Positions 1 to 11,800 of a stretch of DNA of 64,000 nucleotides are shown in pieces; within the stretch, counting starts at the first letter, position 1, and each line of letters starts with the position of its first letter. The stretch spans positions 930,001-994,000 of the forward strand of contig JALMLS010000455.1 of assembly GCA_038496445.1 (NCBI GenBank), in the 5' to 3' direction. Position numbers and translations under genes: made by a program. The stretch is from Trichosphaerium sp. ATCC 40318. Lineage: Eukaryota; Discosea; Flabellinia; Trichosidae. Below the pieces are notes generated by a model. It had not been told where the DNA came from. It saw only the letters and a program-made list of their open reading frames with translations, and made no database searches.

Positions 1-231
1 AGGTAGACTTGTAATGCAATGTTCCCCTCGCGTCACACATTCACGAGATAGAAAGCGATCGCTTACTAACGCGAAAAGGAACAAAACATACACTTGTACA
101 CCAATCCAACCTACAGAAACTGTAGACCATTCATGTTTCCGCGTACTTACGTGGATTTTGTTTTTCCATACATAGCAGTGATAGGATCAGTCAAATCTTG
201 CAGTTTTTAACAGATCAAGAACTAACAAGAT

Positions 232-368
232 CAGTCAAGTTAGTCAACTAGGTATTTCGTCAGTAATTGTTCGCTCTGGAAGCACTTTATTCGTGTTGAA
301 GTACAACCATTGGAGCACTTTTTACGAGAAAAATAACTGACGAAATAAGTAGCTGACTAACTTGACTG
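232..368. repeat. Foldback inverted repeat, about 32-bp arms
   Basis: The arms at 232-263 and 337-368 are reverse complements with 3 mismatches in 32 positions, and weaker pairing continues inward for about another 10 bases. The spacer is about 73 bp. The outer ends read CAGTCAAGTTAGTCA. The layout fits a tiny non-autonomous DNA element or a cruciform-forming sequence. I see no convincing target-site duplication, so mobility is inference. Confidence 0.7.
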
Positions 369-907
369 AAACGTACAATATTTCCATTAGCTAAAGTTAC
401 CGCAAGAATATGTAGCAGTTAAGCCAATACTATAACATGTCCATCAAGAGATTGAAAGTCCGGTATTGAGTCTGTAAAGAGAGTGTTCTGTATTCCGATT
501 TTCTGAAACCGTCAACTCCAGTAAATCAGAAAATCACGTGACAAACAGAAATTAAAACTGGTTATTTGTTTGAGGTGCTATTAGCGGTACGTCTGTAACT
601 TTTGAACATACACATAGATTCTCAAGGGCTACTTTTATCCCTAAGCGTTGTGAACTTCCCTTTCGTTACATGCGCTCAGCGCGACTAAAACCTAATGACT
701 GATGCTCTTGTAGAGTTTTCAGCGTTACCTTTAACGAAAACCCTTTTATTACCGCGTTAGATACTTTCAAGGTACTAATGGGGTTTGTTACTACATATTA
801 ACAACAGACTCAACTTTTTTTTTGCTTGTCGCAGCATCGTTTTCTTCTTTTGCTAATTTTTTCTTTTCTTAGATTCAAAGTCGGGTTTGTAGTCTTCGTT
901 TTAAACA
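369..907 (+). promoter_or_regulatory. Upstream region of MRCP1
   Basis: No gene is seen here. A CACGTG palindrome lies at about 535-540, roughly 370 bp before the MRCP1 start. The sequence after it (GTTTGAGG, a TATT-rich stretch, then GGTACG) is recognisably related to the upstream regions of MRCP2 and MRCP4. This suggests the four genes inherited a common promoter. A T-rich run precedes the start codon. Confidence 0.4.
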
Positions 908-3900
908 ATGGACAATAGTAAATGCGCTGATGATAATGACACTCTTTTGGTTTATCGTAAGTCGGGTTTTATTTGTCACGTTTGTTGCGTTACAGTTTTT
1001 ATTCATTCTTTGAACGCTAGGTAAAAAACTACTTGTCATCCTTGAAGAGGGTTGTTTTTACACAGGAACTATAAAAAGCTTATCGGGTATCAGACATGGT
1101 AAAGGTATACAAATATGGTACAAACAAGGTGTAGAATACCGACAGAAGGTTAAAATGTACATTGGCCACTATTTAGATGGTAAGATGACAGGGCGTGGAA
1201 AGTTGTATTGGGTTGATGGTAGCACATATGATGGAGACTTCTTGGATGGTAAGATGTCAGGGCATGGAGAGTTGTGCTGGCGAGATGGTAGTAAATACAT
1301 TGGTGACTTTTTAGATGGTATGAGAACAGGTAGTGGAGCGTTTTATTGGCCAGTTGAGAATAATTTTACCTTTGGTTCTTCTCGTTTAAAAAAAGCAATT
1401 GTCTCAACAGACTCTGATTTGAGGAATAAAAAATATGTTGGCAAATTTGTGGATGGCAAGAGTTCAGGCACTGGGAAGATGGTTTTCGTAAATGGAGAGA
1501 TATACGCTGGCGAGTTTTTGGATGGAAGGAGGAGAGATGGTTCTGGAGAGTATTATTGGCCGAGTGGTAAAAAATACAGTGGCAACTTTATCAATAGTGA
1601 GATGTCAGGGTTTGGAGAGTTGTGTTGGCCTAATGGCGACAAGTATATTGGCCAATTTGAGAATGGAAAGAGGAATGGTATTGGAGAGTTTTATTCAGCA
1701 AGTGGATATAAAGAAATAGGGTATTTCTCAAACAATAAGTTTCTTAAAATAGAAGAAGGCAAGATTTCTGGAACACCAAATCAAGACACGTTTGTTAAAA
1801 ACATGAACAGAATGCCATCTATTCGTATCAATTCTAAGGATAAGTCATACGAGGATATTAAAGCTGTGGTGTATGTAGAAAGGAAGTATTTCAAAAAAGT
1901 GATTGACTGGATAACTAGCAAGTGTGAAATTCATATGATTGATTCACCTTTACTAGACGGTTTCAAAATGATAAATTGTAAAGACAGTTATATGTTTATC
2001 AGCCATTCTAATTGGGGGTTTACTCAAATAGTTAGAGAGATAAAAGTACACAAAGATACACACAATTGTTTATGTGATGTGGTATTTATTTATGATCTTT
2101 CTGCATGTGATCCTGAGATGTCATTACAACAAGGTACATACCAACAACTCCCTCGTATCCTTTATATTTACAACACTGTTAGTCACAACTGTAGCACGTG
2201 AGATTCCAGAGGCACGTGTAATACCAATACACATGCACAATACAAAAAAAAATAGATCAGAATTTCAAGCTGTATACTACGCCAGCCAAAAAAAACCACC
2301 AATTGTTGCTGCTGCAATTAGTCACAAAGAACATGAATACATGAAGCAACTGAAAGCAAAATTGTTGGTTGTAGGACATGGAGGATCAGGCATGCTAATA
2401 CAATATGAGTTCCTTTACATTAACACAAATATTAGGAAAGACAACTTTAGTAAGGAAATTGTCAGGCGAAAAAGATGGAAGTGTTGATTCAACAGTTGGC
2501 TTTGATACCTCTTCTCTTTTGTGTGTTTGTTTGATATTCTATATGATGTTATACTTACATACATATTAGATATGGTGATTTATCATTCACTGTTTTAGAC
2601 TTTGCTGGACAGATGGAATACAAAGGACTTCACAAGTATTTTTTTGCAAAACAACTTGCCATTTACGTCATTGTTGTAAGATCCTAAAAACCACGTGTTC
2701 AAACCTTTCTCAATATTTATTTTAGATTGACTTATCACTATCAATTGTAGAACAAAAGAAGAACCTTAAGCACTGGGTTCATACCCTTAGCAAGGTTCTG
2801 TATGGACAAGATGCAACATTCTACTCAGTCATTGTTTTTGGATCCAAGTTGGACATCTGTTCAGGAGACTTAGAAGCCAATAAAAAAGTGCTTTACTCCT
2901 TCAATCAGATGAAATCATCAGTGTACCTTGTGTTTTGTTTAGACGGTACTCTTTATTCAAGATTATAAGTTCGTATACTAACGTTCAAAAGGTGTCCCTG
3001 ATCTTGAAAAGCAATTGAAGCGTCAAGCAAAATACATGAAGTCACAATACCCAAAAGTACCAACTCTCTATGATAGAGTACAAAAAGCATTAAAGAAAGC
3101 AGTTGTGAAAAAAGATAGATTGAAGGGTAACATCATATCCATGTACGTTGAAGTATCATACAGACACACTGAATAACATTTTGATAGTGAACAAGTCATC
3201 AAACTATTACCTGAAACTTGTAAAATGGCTCCAATTGAGTTGGTTGCTTCGTTAAATTACCTTCACTCTATTGGTAGTATTATGTTTGATGAGGTACTGC
3301 TGCTTGCCTACAACCTTTTTTATACACTTGAGAATTTGATTTAATTATCCTCTAGTCATCATACATGTTGTGTTTAGACCCTCCCATTCTATCTCGTATT
3401 ATGAGTGTCTTTGTTGCTCCTACAGAACACCTGAACAGACTATTGAATGACAATTCTCGGAATCACTGTGCTGTATTCACTTATGCAGAGGCCCATTATC
3501 GCATCTCAAAAGTATTCAAAAAGTGTACAATGGTTGAAGTGAAGCAAGTGATGAGATTCTTGGTTGAACTGTCATTTTGTGTTCGCTTGACAAAAGAAGA
3601 AAAGGTAACACTTTTGTAGTTGGTACATTATTTACTTATTGGTTAGAAAGTGTATGGCTCAGATGGATATATCATAATTTCATTATTGCCAAAAGCTGAT
3701 ATGTTGTACTTTCCACCCATGACAGAAAAGGAGTTCAGTATTGATTTAGTTAAACGCAGAAATGAGGAATTATCCATATTTTCTGACGTGTTTTACTTGA
3801 GCAAGTTACCAACAAAGTGGAGGTTACTATCATTCATACCTACAAAAGACAATAGGTTTGTAACAAATACAATTAAAACAATCAAGAAAAATTCAAAGAC

Positions 3901-6261
3901 TCAAACAATAGTACGTTTATGTGTTCATTCTCGTTTTGTTCCGCAGTATTGTTATGTTCTTTTTTAATTTGCATAGTCACTTCCTGCTACATATGAGCAC
4001 ATATCAACCGTTTCAAAGTTCTTGGCTTATCAGTTTGCTTCTTTAGAGATATCAACAGATGTGTTTAATAACTTGCAAACAAGATTAAGAGGTAACCGAA
4101 ACAATGTTGTATTTATGCTTACAAAATATCTAGAGTTCCACAACAAAGAGTACCGCCTCTTTTCAAATCTGATTGTATTGAATGATTTTTATGGTAACAC
4201 AATTGTGATGTACTATAATAACCATGCGGTAAACATTGTGATCAGAGGCAAGGTGCCATGGTTATGGAAGGTACGATAGCAGCATGGCGTTTAAGTATTG
4301 AAAACATTCACATAAGTTTAGAAATGTATTGGATCATACTTAGAACTGTTGGAAGGTAACCAAGTTCAACTATGCCCTGCAAGCATTCAAAGCGGTCATA
4401 TTGTTGTTGCTGCAAAACCTCCATATAAGTTTGAACAAACAGGTAACCCCCATATGAACTTGCCTACGCCACCAACTATTTATAGGAGACATCATCACTT
4501 TGTGTCATTTGAAAGAAGGTTTTCCTGTACTGTCAAAAAGCCAAAATAGCTTTTGGAGCAGTCTCCACGGTGAACAATTCTTAACACAAGGTGATTGGAA
4601 AGAAGACATGAACAGGTATCCGGGTTTGAGATGGACTTCTCTCACAAGCAATGAAACAACAAAAGTATGTGTAACACTTTTTCTAACTTGGTATTCATCT
4701 TTGATGACTGATCTAAAAAGGAGCGTTGTGATGAGTACTTGAGAGCTCGCAATATGTTCTACAAGTTTATGGGTACTGAAAGTGAGTCGTTCTTTAAACT
4801 TGAAAAGATTGTATTCTTTGACAATCGAACACTTGAAGCTGCATTCCAAGAAAAATATAATGATCTCATATCCAAAGTACTTCACAAAAAAAACTCAAGT
4901 GAGTCATGTGTACAAAATAGTCACCGTTCATACTAACGGTGATTTAGATTCACACAATGTCAGCATAGATAAAAATAAAATTGAAGCACAAGAACGTACA
5001 ATGAACCATTTGAAAAACTACACTCTTCGTGTTTCTGGTAATGAGCAAATCAATCTCATTGGTGGGTTTCATGGTACAACACAGGTACTGTTCTCATAAC
5101 AACTTGGATATTTATACATTCACAGGCCATCAGTTTCTCAATTGCGACCAACAACTTCAGAGAGCCGACAATGTCAGAAGACAAGAAAGACGAAGGATTC
5201 TTTGGTACTACATTTAAAAACCTTACCTTTCAAGACCATATCTAATAATTTAACAAAGGGAATGGTATCTACTTTACACAATACCCTGATTACGGTACTT
5301 GTCTATAATGTCATGTATATTGGAGTTAATAGAGCTGTTGTAGGAAAGGTATATGCTGAGTGGGAAAAGACAGATACTCCTTGTATGTTGATATCATGGG
5401 TGATGATGGGAAAACCCTATCCAGCTACTGAGGATCCAAACTTTGATGATCCAAACAGCCTGTATGGAAAAGGGTGCAAGGTAATCCATTGAAATTACCC
5501 ATTAGTTATGGTGTAACAATGTAAAAATAGGATGGATACGATTCGCACTATGCTATTGTTAAAAAAAAAACAAGTGCTCGCAATTGCTATCCTTGTAAAA
5601 AACATGAAAAACCAGACTTTGATGAAATTGTTGTATTCTCCAACAAACAAGTATGAACCTCACATTCTTGTTAATAACCCTTTTGGTTTCTTCTAACTAT
5701 TTATTTTAACAGATTCTTCCGAGATACCTTGTTTATTATCAAAGCACAAACACTATCAATCAATCACAGTTTAACATCAAGTACAGAGATGCAAAGTGTC
5801 TCATCTTATGGGTTGATGATAACTTATCTATTGAGAACAAAGAGATTGTGAAGCTATTAAAAGCTCGGCCAAAGAAAACTGAGGTACTTAACAGATATCA
5901 GGTGTTGCAGAGTTACTAACAACAATCTACAAGGTTATGGAAATGATGTCATCCTCAGAGGTTTTGGGATGGCTTCAAAAGTTTAAAGGATATTGTAACA
6001 ACAGGTTACGTATTATAACAAACAGGTACCGTAAAGGTGATGGAGATGAGAATGCAGCAGAGCACTTGGTGAAAAGTATAATTAAGCAAAATAAGAAATG
6101 GAGTAAAATACCTATTCTTGTGTTTTGTGGTATGTGTTTACATCAATCGTAACATACTCATCCTGTTGATTTTAGGAGATAAATCAAATGTCAAGTACCT
6201 CAAAAAGAAATACAAGAATGTTTCAGTCACAAACAGTCCTGCAGATGTATTAGCATTGTAA
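908..6261 (+). CDS. MRCP1: MORN-Roc-COR-PARP-receiver-like protein
   Basis: This is the most diverged of four paralogues, with about 21 introns and an estimated 1,450 residues. The start ATG at 908 opens a 49-base exon (intron 957-1020). Exon 2 carries about 7 MORN repeats (consensus KYIGDFVDGK-TGKGE-YW) at 1143-1750. A spacer follows, then the Roc domain. Its Walker A motif (GHGGSGKT) is split by an intron at 2390-2435, which has a GC donor instead of GT. DFAGQ and GSKLD motifs follow. The COR domain spans about 3180-4270. The PARP-type module (about 5000-5760) keeps GFHGT, GIYFT and FDEIVVF, giving the H-Y-E residues. The C-terminus has ILWVDDN and PILVFCG, as in receiver/TIR-like folds. 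Every exon joins in frame when the introns are removed, so the gene looks intact. Roc-COR is known from ROCO proteins; the role of this combination is inference. Confidence 0.85.
5295..5325 (+). other. 31-nt intron inside the PARP module of MRCP1
   Basis: The segment begins GTACTTG and ends GGAG. Reading through it meets an in-frame stop, while removing it joins PDY to VNRAVVGK in frame. The homologous segments in the other copies are 31, 26 and 28 nt long. The length difference is not a multiple of 3, which argues that the segment is not coding. Confidence 0.65.
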
Positions 6262-8190
6262 ACATGTGCGTTCATCATCTTTTATAACCTTGATTTCAGA
6301 TAGCCGCTAATGATGAAACTACAGAGGAAGCGCAAAAGATAGAATTTTATTTAAATAAAACATTTGGTAAATTCATACTCCTTGCACGTGCAATGTACCT
6401 TTCCGTTTTTATAATAATATTCGTACCTTACCTGTTCGTAGTAGTTCCACTCTTTAAATATGCCTTCCGTTTACACTTTTATAAGTTCGTAACATATGCC
6501 ATTCCCATGCCATTCTGTTGATTCTCCAACCAGTAGTCCATCTTCATAATAATGTTGTTCCTTCACATTTCCTATCTTGTAACGTTTTCCTTTTTAAAGA
6601 CTTCACGATGTGATTGATCATTACCATGACCTTTTTAAGGACGTAACAAAGTAATATTTGTCACACGCTACATGACCACAAACGCACTTTTAAGTGACAT
6701 AATTAGATAGTGCTAGCTTCGTTGTACGAAGCTGTCTACTGGATAGTAGATACTCGCAGCTTGTATACCATTGTGCTTTTGTAGTCACATGCCACCAAAC
6801 AAGACAACTTCCGTGCCACTGTCAGAGAAATGGTAGCACTAAGTCGTAAGGGTTTGTCGTGTTTTGTCATTGCGCTCGGATTCCCCCAACCTGGTATTGT
6901 AGATCAACAAGAACGCTTGAATCTAACAACGTTATTGGACATGCCTATTGAGACTATGTGAATAAATAATTTTGGTTAACTGTGGTTTGGGTTTTTTAAA
7001 AATAGTATTCCACGTGGGTTTGATATGATTGGCTCATATCGCGTGGGTTGAAACGGTTGGATTAGGTTTTTCCGCTAGACAAACGTGGGTTTGAGAAGGG
7101 ATTCATAACTTTTTCGCTTGACGCCTGCTCAGCAGATCACTTTGAAAAAAAAGTAAGCATGTTCTGCCAGAAGTGTCAAATGCGTCAGATATGACAGACC
7201 TTTGCAGAAACTGGATTTTTTTGCTGACTGGCGAAAGGTGAAATAAACCAATGTGTCTTTTGTTGGCACATGATATTTTGCTACAAAACCAAAACAGCGC
7301 GTATCATTCATTTAAGTCTCAGTTTGTTACCAAATACTCCACTGGTACGTAGATTAAAGCAACTAGAGATGCTGTGATTAGAGCAACTTTTGTTAAGCAG
7401 TTCCCATTCATAGAAAAATTCAATACACTAAGCCATCTGCTTGTACATCAAAAACAGTGTTATATCTTGTAGCTACATGGTTGTAGGTGTTATGCCAGAA
7501 GTTTGGTGCCAGATGCCAAAATATGTTTGTAGACGTACATTTGTAACAACAATGCCGTAAAACTGTTCCAGTAATATGTTAATTGCAAAAAAAGTGACAG
7601 TTGTAATGTCAGCGTAATTGATTGCTTTTGAAGATTTTCCAATTATTACGACAAATCAAGCAACGGCAGCTAAATATAGCTGAAAGGATATAATCTTATG
7701 TGATCTGTGAAATGGTACTTTTAGGCAGCCGTTGGTTCAATTGTCTTGAAATAGTAGAGTTTTTTCATTAAACACTCACAAAAATCCGTGTAAGTACCTA
7801 AAAACAAGTATCTGCGCGTAGGGTAGTACATACATACAATATTTGTATGCTAAAGCTAAAATAAACTTGTGACGCTATTGTAAGCCTTGGTTTTTAAATT
7901 ACAAGTACTGTGATCTTTTGTGCAATAGATGTCTTAATTTCAAGGCTGTGTATAGGCGTCAAACAGAGAAAAATGATTAAATATGGAACATAAAAACAAT
8001 TTTCAGTGATTCTGCGCTACACAATGTTTAATTTTTCTTAATGTTACAACTCCACAAACAACAAAAAGAAAGATCACAATAGATTTAGCACCTGTATTAG
8101 CGTCTATGTAGAGAAGGAACTGCTTAACAAAAGTTGCTCTAGATATCTACTTTTTAGGATCAATAAAAAACTAGATAATCACAACATCTC
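6262..8190. other. Intergenic region between MRCP1 and MRCP2
   Basis: About 1.9 kb with no recognisable gene. Short ORFs on both strands lack similarity to any family I know and have no splice-compatible neighbours. CACGTG palindromes occur at about 6386 and 7012. Confidence 0.4.
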
Positions 8191-8805
8191 TATTGAGCTC
8201 TTATTCTAAACAAACCGCAAAGAAAAACTAAATGTATTTAAAAACTCCAAACTGAAGCCTATTTCCGAACTCGAGCGAACAATCGCTTCATAATAAATGC
8301 CCTACGCGCCAGTTCACTAAATTACTACAGTACCGGATGGTAAACCGTTTTGTTCTCGAACAGAACGTCAACTTTAGTAAACTAATCACGTGATTACAAT
8401 AGCAAACACGTTTTGTTTGAGCCTTATTCAGGTACGCTTTAAACGTGAATCTTCGTCTTGGGTTTTGCTTGGTTTAGTTTTTTAGAACTCTGTCGCCTTC
8501 ACTTCTAGTTAAGAGCGGCGATGCAAACTCTCCTGACGCTCTGTAGGGGTTTGGCGTATATCCTCACACAACCAACTGCTAACACACATACAAGCGTTAA
8601 ATACATCGTTTTACAAGGTACAGGTTACGGCTATCGTTTAAAATGACTTTTTTCTTTTTTGTAAACTATCACGTGCACAATTCTTTAGCGAATTTGTTTT
8701 TTTTCGTTTTTTTCTAGCGGAAAATAAAAAACTTTTTCGTTTCTAATTAGTGAACTACAAAGTACGGTTAGTAGGGTTTGCGTTGTTTGCAGTTGATCAT
8801 AAATA
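8190..8805 (+). promoter_or_regulatory. Duplicated upstream region of MRCP2
   Basis: This block is similar to 51650-52200 (before MRCP4) and to the reverse complement of about 32380-33010 (before MRCP3). Conserved landmarks include CTCGAGCGAACAATCGC, GGTAAACCGTTTTG, a CACGTG at 8387-8392 (419 bp before the ATG) and a second CACGTG at about 8671. T-rich runs precede the start codon. It is the best candidate for the shared promoter; function is inferred from conservation. Confidence 0.55.
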
Positions 8806-11800
8806 ATGGACAAAAGTAAATCCGCGCGTGGTGCTTTTTTGGTTTTTAGTAAGTTGTTTTTTTGAAGTTGCTAGAGAATGGTTTTTATGCTTACCAAATA
8901 CGTAGGGTATGGAAATGGTAACAAATACGTCGGTGACTTTGTGGATGGCAAGTTAACAGGAAAAGGAAAGTTTTATTGGCCAAGTGGTGCCAAATACAAC
9001 GGTGACTTTTTGGATGATAAGAAAACAGGAAAAGGAGAGTATCATTCGCCAAGTGGTGCCAAATACAGCGGTGACTTTGTGGATGACAAGAGAACAGGAA
9101 AAGGAGAGTATTATTGGCCAGATCATACCAAATACATTGGTGACTTTGTGGATGGCAACAGAACAGGAAAAGGAGAGATTTGTTGGCCAAATGATAAGAA
9201 ATACATCGGTGACTTTGTGGATGGCAAGAGAACAGGAAAGGGAGAGTATTATTGGCCAGATGGTACCAAATACGTCGGTGACTTTGTAGATGGCAAGAGA
9301 ACAGGAAAAGGACAGTTTTATTGGCCAGAACGTAAGAAACACATTGGTGACTTTGTGGATGGTAAGAAAACAGGAAAAGGACAGAAAAATTCACCAAGTG
9401 GTACCAAATACATCGGTGACTTTTTGGATGGCAAGTTAACAGGAAAAGGAGAATATTATTGGTCAGATGGTACCATATACATTGGTGACTTTATGGATGG
9501 CAAGAGAACAGGAAAAGGAGAGTATTATTGGCCAAGTGGTAACAAATACATCGGTGACTTTGTGGATGACAAGATAACAGGAAAAGGAGAATATTATTGG
9601 GCAGATAATACTAAATACATCGGTGACTTTGCGGATGGCGAGAGAACAGGAAAAGGAGAGTATTATTCACTAGATGGTACCAAATACATCGGTGACTTTG
9701 TGGATAGCAAGAGAACAGGAAAGGGAGAGTATTATTCACCAAGGGGTACCAAATACGTTGGTGACTTTGTGGATGGCAAAAAAGCAGGAAAGGGAGAGTT
9801 TTATTGGCCAAGTGGTACCAAATACATTGGTGACTTTGTGGATGATAAGAGAACAGGAAAAGGAGAGTATTATTGGCCATATGGTAAAAAACAAATTGGT
9901 GACTTTGTAGATGGTAAGTTTCTTAATCCGGCAGATACCAAGATTTCTGGAGAACCCAATCAACACACCTTTTTAAAAATGGCAATAATTTGCACCAAAA
10001 GTACACTCACAGACTTTGAAGATGTGTATGTATTTTCAGAAGATATGGAGTATTTCAAGAAGCTGAATGACTGGTTTGTAGCTTCCACATTTATTACTTT
10101 ATCTCCAAATAACAGTTTCAAAATATCATGTCAAAAATCTTTAATTTTTGAGATCCTTTCAAAAGAGACATTCACTCGAGTTGTTGAACAGGTAAGACAA
10201 CACAAAGATGAAAACAATTGTGTCTGTGATGTGGTATTTGTTTATGATCTTTGTTTACATGACCCTGAGATATCATTACATCAAGGTACATACCAACAAG
10301 TATTCTCATATTTAACTGTGTACTCACATTAATACCTTAGTTACAACTGTAGCACGTGAGATTCCAGGGGCACGTGTGATACCAATAAAGATAAACAACA
10401 TTACAAAAAAACAATTTCAAGGTGAATATTACAAAATGTTGTCCCCTCAAAAAAAGCCATCAACTATTGCTTCTGGTATGGATCACACAGAATATGAATA
10501 CATGAAGCAACTGAAAGCAAAATTGTTGGTTGTGGGTCATGGAGGATCAGGTATGCTCAATACAATATGAGTTTCTTTACATTGACGTAAATATTAGGAA
10601 AGACAACTTTAGTAAGGAAATTGTCAGGCGAAAAAGATGAGAATGTTGATTCAACAGTTGGCTTTGATACCTCTTCTCTATTGTGCGTTTGTTTGATAAT
10701 AATATATTTAGATGTTATACTTATATACATATTAGATATGGTGATTTATCATTCACTGTTTTAGACTTTGCTGGACAGATAGAATACAAAGGACTTCACA
10801 AGTATTTTTTCGCTAAACAACTTGCCATTTACATCATTGTTGTAAGACCATGTGTGCAAACATTTTTTTATCAATATTTATTTTAGATCGACTTATCACT
10901 ATCAATTGTGGAACAAAAGAAGCACCTTAAGCACTGGGTTCATACCCTTAGTAAGTTTTTGCGTGGACAAGATGCAACATTCTACTCAGTGATAGTATAT
11001 GGATCCAAGTTGGATATTCATTCAGGAGACTTAGAAGCCAATAAAAAAGTGCTATACTCCTTCAATCAGATGAAATCGTCAGTGTACCTTGTGTTTTGCT
11101 TAGGCGGTACTTGTTTTATTTTAAACTAAGTAAGTCTCCTAATGTTGTTTCAAAAGGTATCTCTGGTCTTGAGAAGCAATTGAAGCGTCAAGCAAAATAC
11201 ATGAAGTCACAATACCCAAAAGTACCAACTCTCTATGACAAAGTACAAAAAGCATTAAAGAAAGCAGTTGCGAAAAAAGATAGATTGAAGGGTAACATCA
11301 TATCAATGTACGTTGAGTATCATCAGACACAGATGAATAACATTTTGATAGTGAACAAGTCATCAAACTATTACCTGAAACTTGTAAAATGGCTCCAATT
11401 GAGTTGGTTGCCTCGTTAAATTACCTTCACTCTATTGGTAGCATTATGTTTGATGAGGTACTGCAACCTTTTCTACGAGCTTGAATTTGATTTAATTATC
11501 CTCTAGTCATCATACATGTTGTGTTTAGACCCTCCCATTCTATCTCGTATTATGAGTGTCTTTGTTGCTCCTACAGAACACCTGAACAGACTATTGAATG
11601 ACAATTCTCGAAATCACTGTGCTGTATTCACTTATGCAGAGGCCCATTATCGCATCTCAAAAGTATTCAAAAAGTGTACAATGGTTGAAGTGAAGCAAGT
11701 GATGAGATTCTTGGTTGAACTGTCATTTTGTGTTCGCTTGACAATAGAAGAAAAGGTAACACTTCATAACACGTTTTTATTGGTACATTGTTTAGTTATG

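Noticed and set aside
8920-9925. Regular 69-bp spacing resembling a CRISPR-like array
   Set aside because: Units are contiguous with no unique spacers and encode MORN repeats; the genome is eukaryotic.
8891-9966. Several long minus-strand ORFs rich in FLFSCHPQSH-type repeats
   Set aside because: They are antisense of the MORN repeat array; the same occurs at 31638-32170 and 52339-53079. The sense frame has clear MORN periodicity and joins to Roc.
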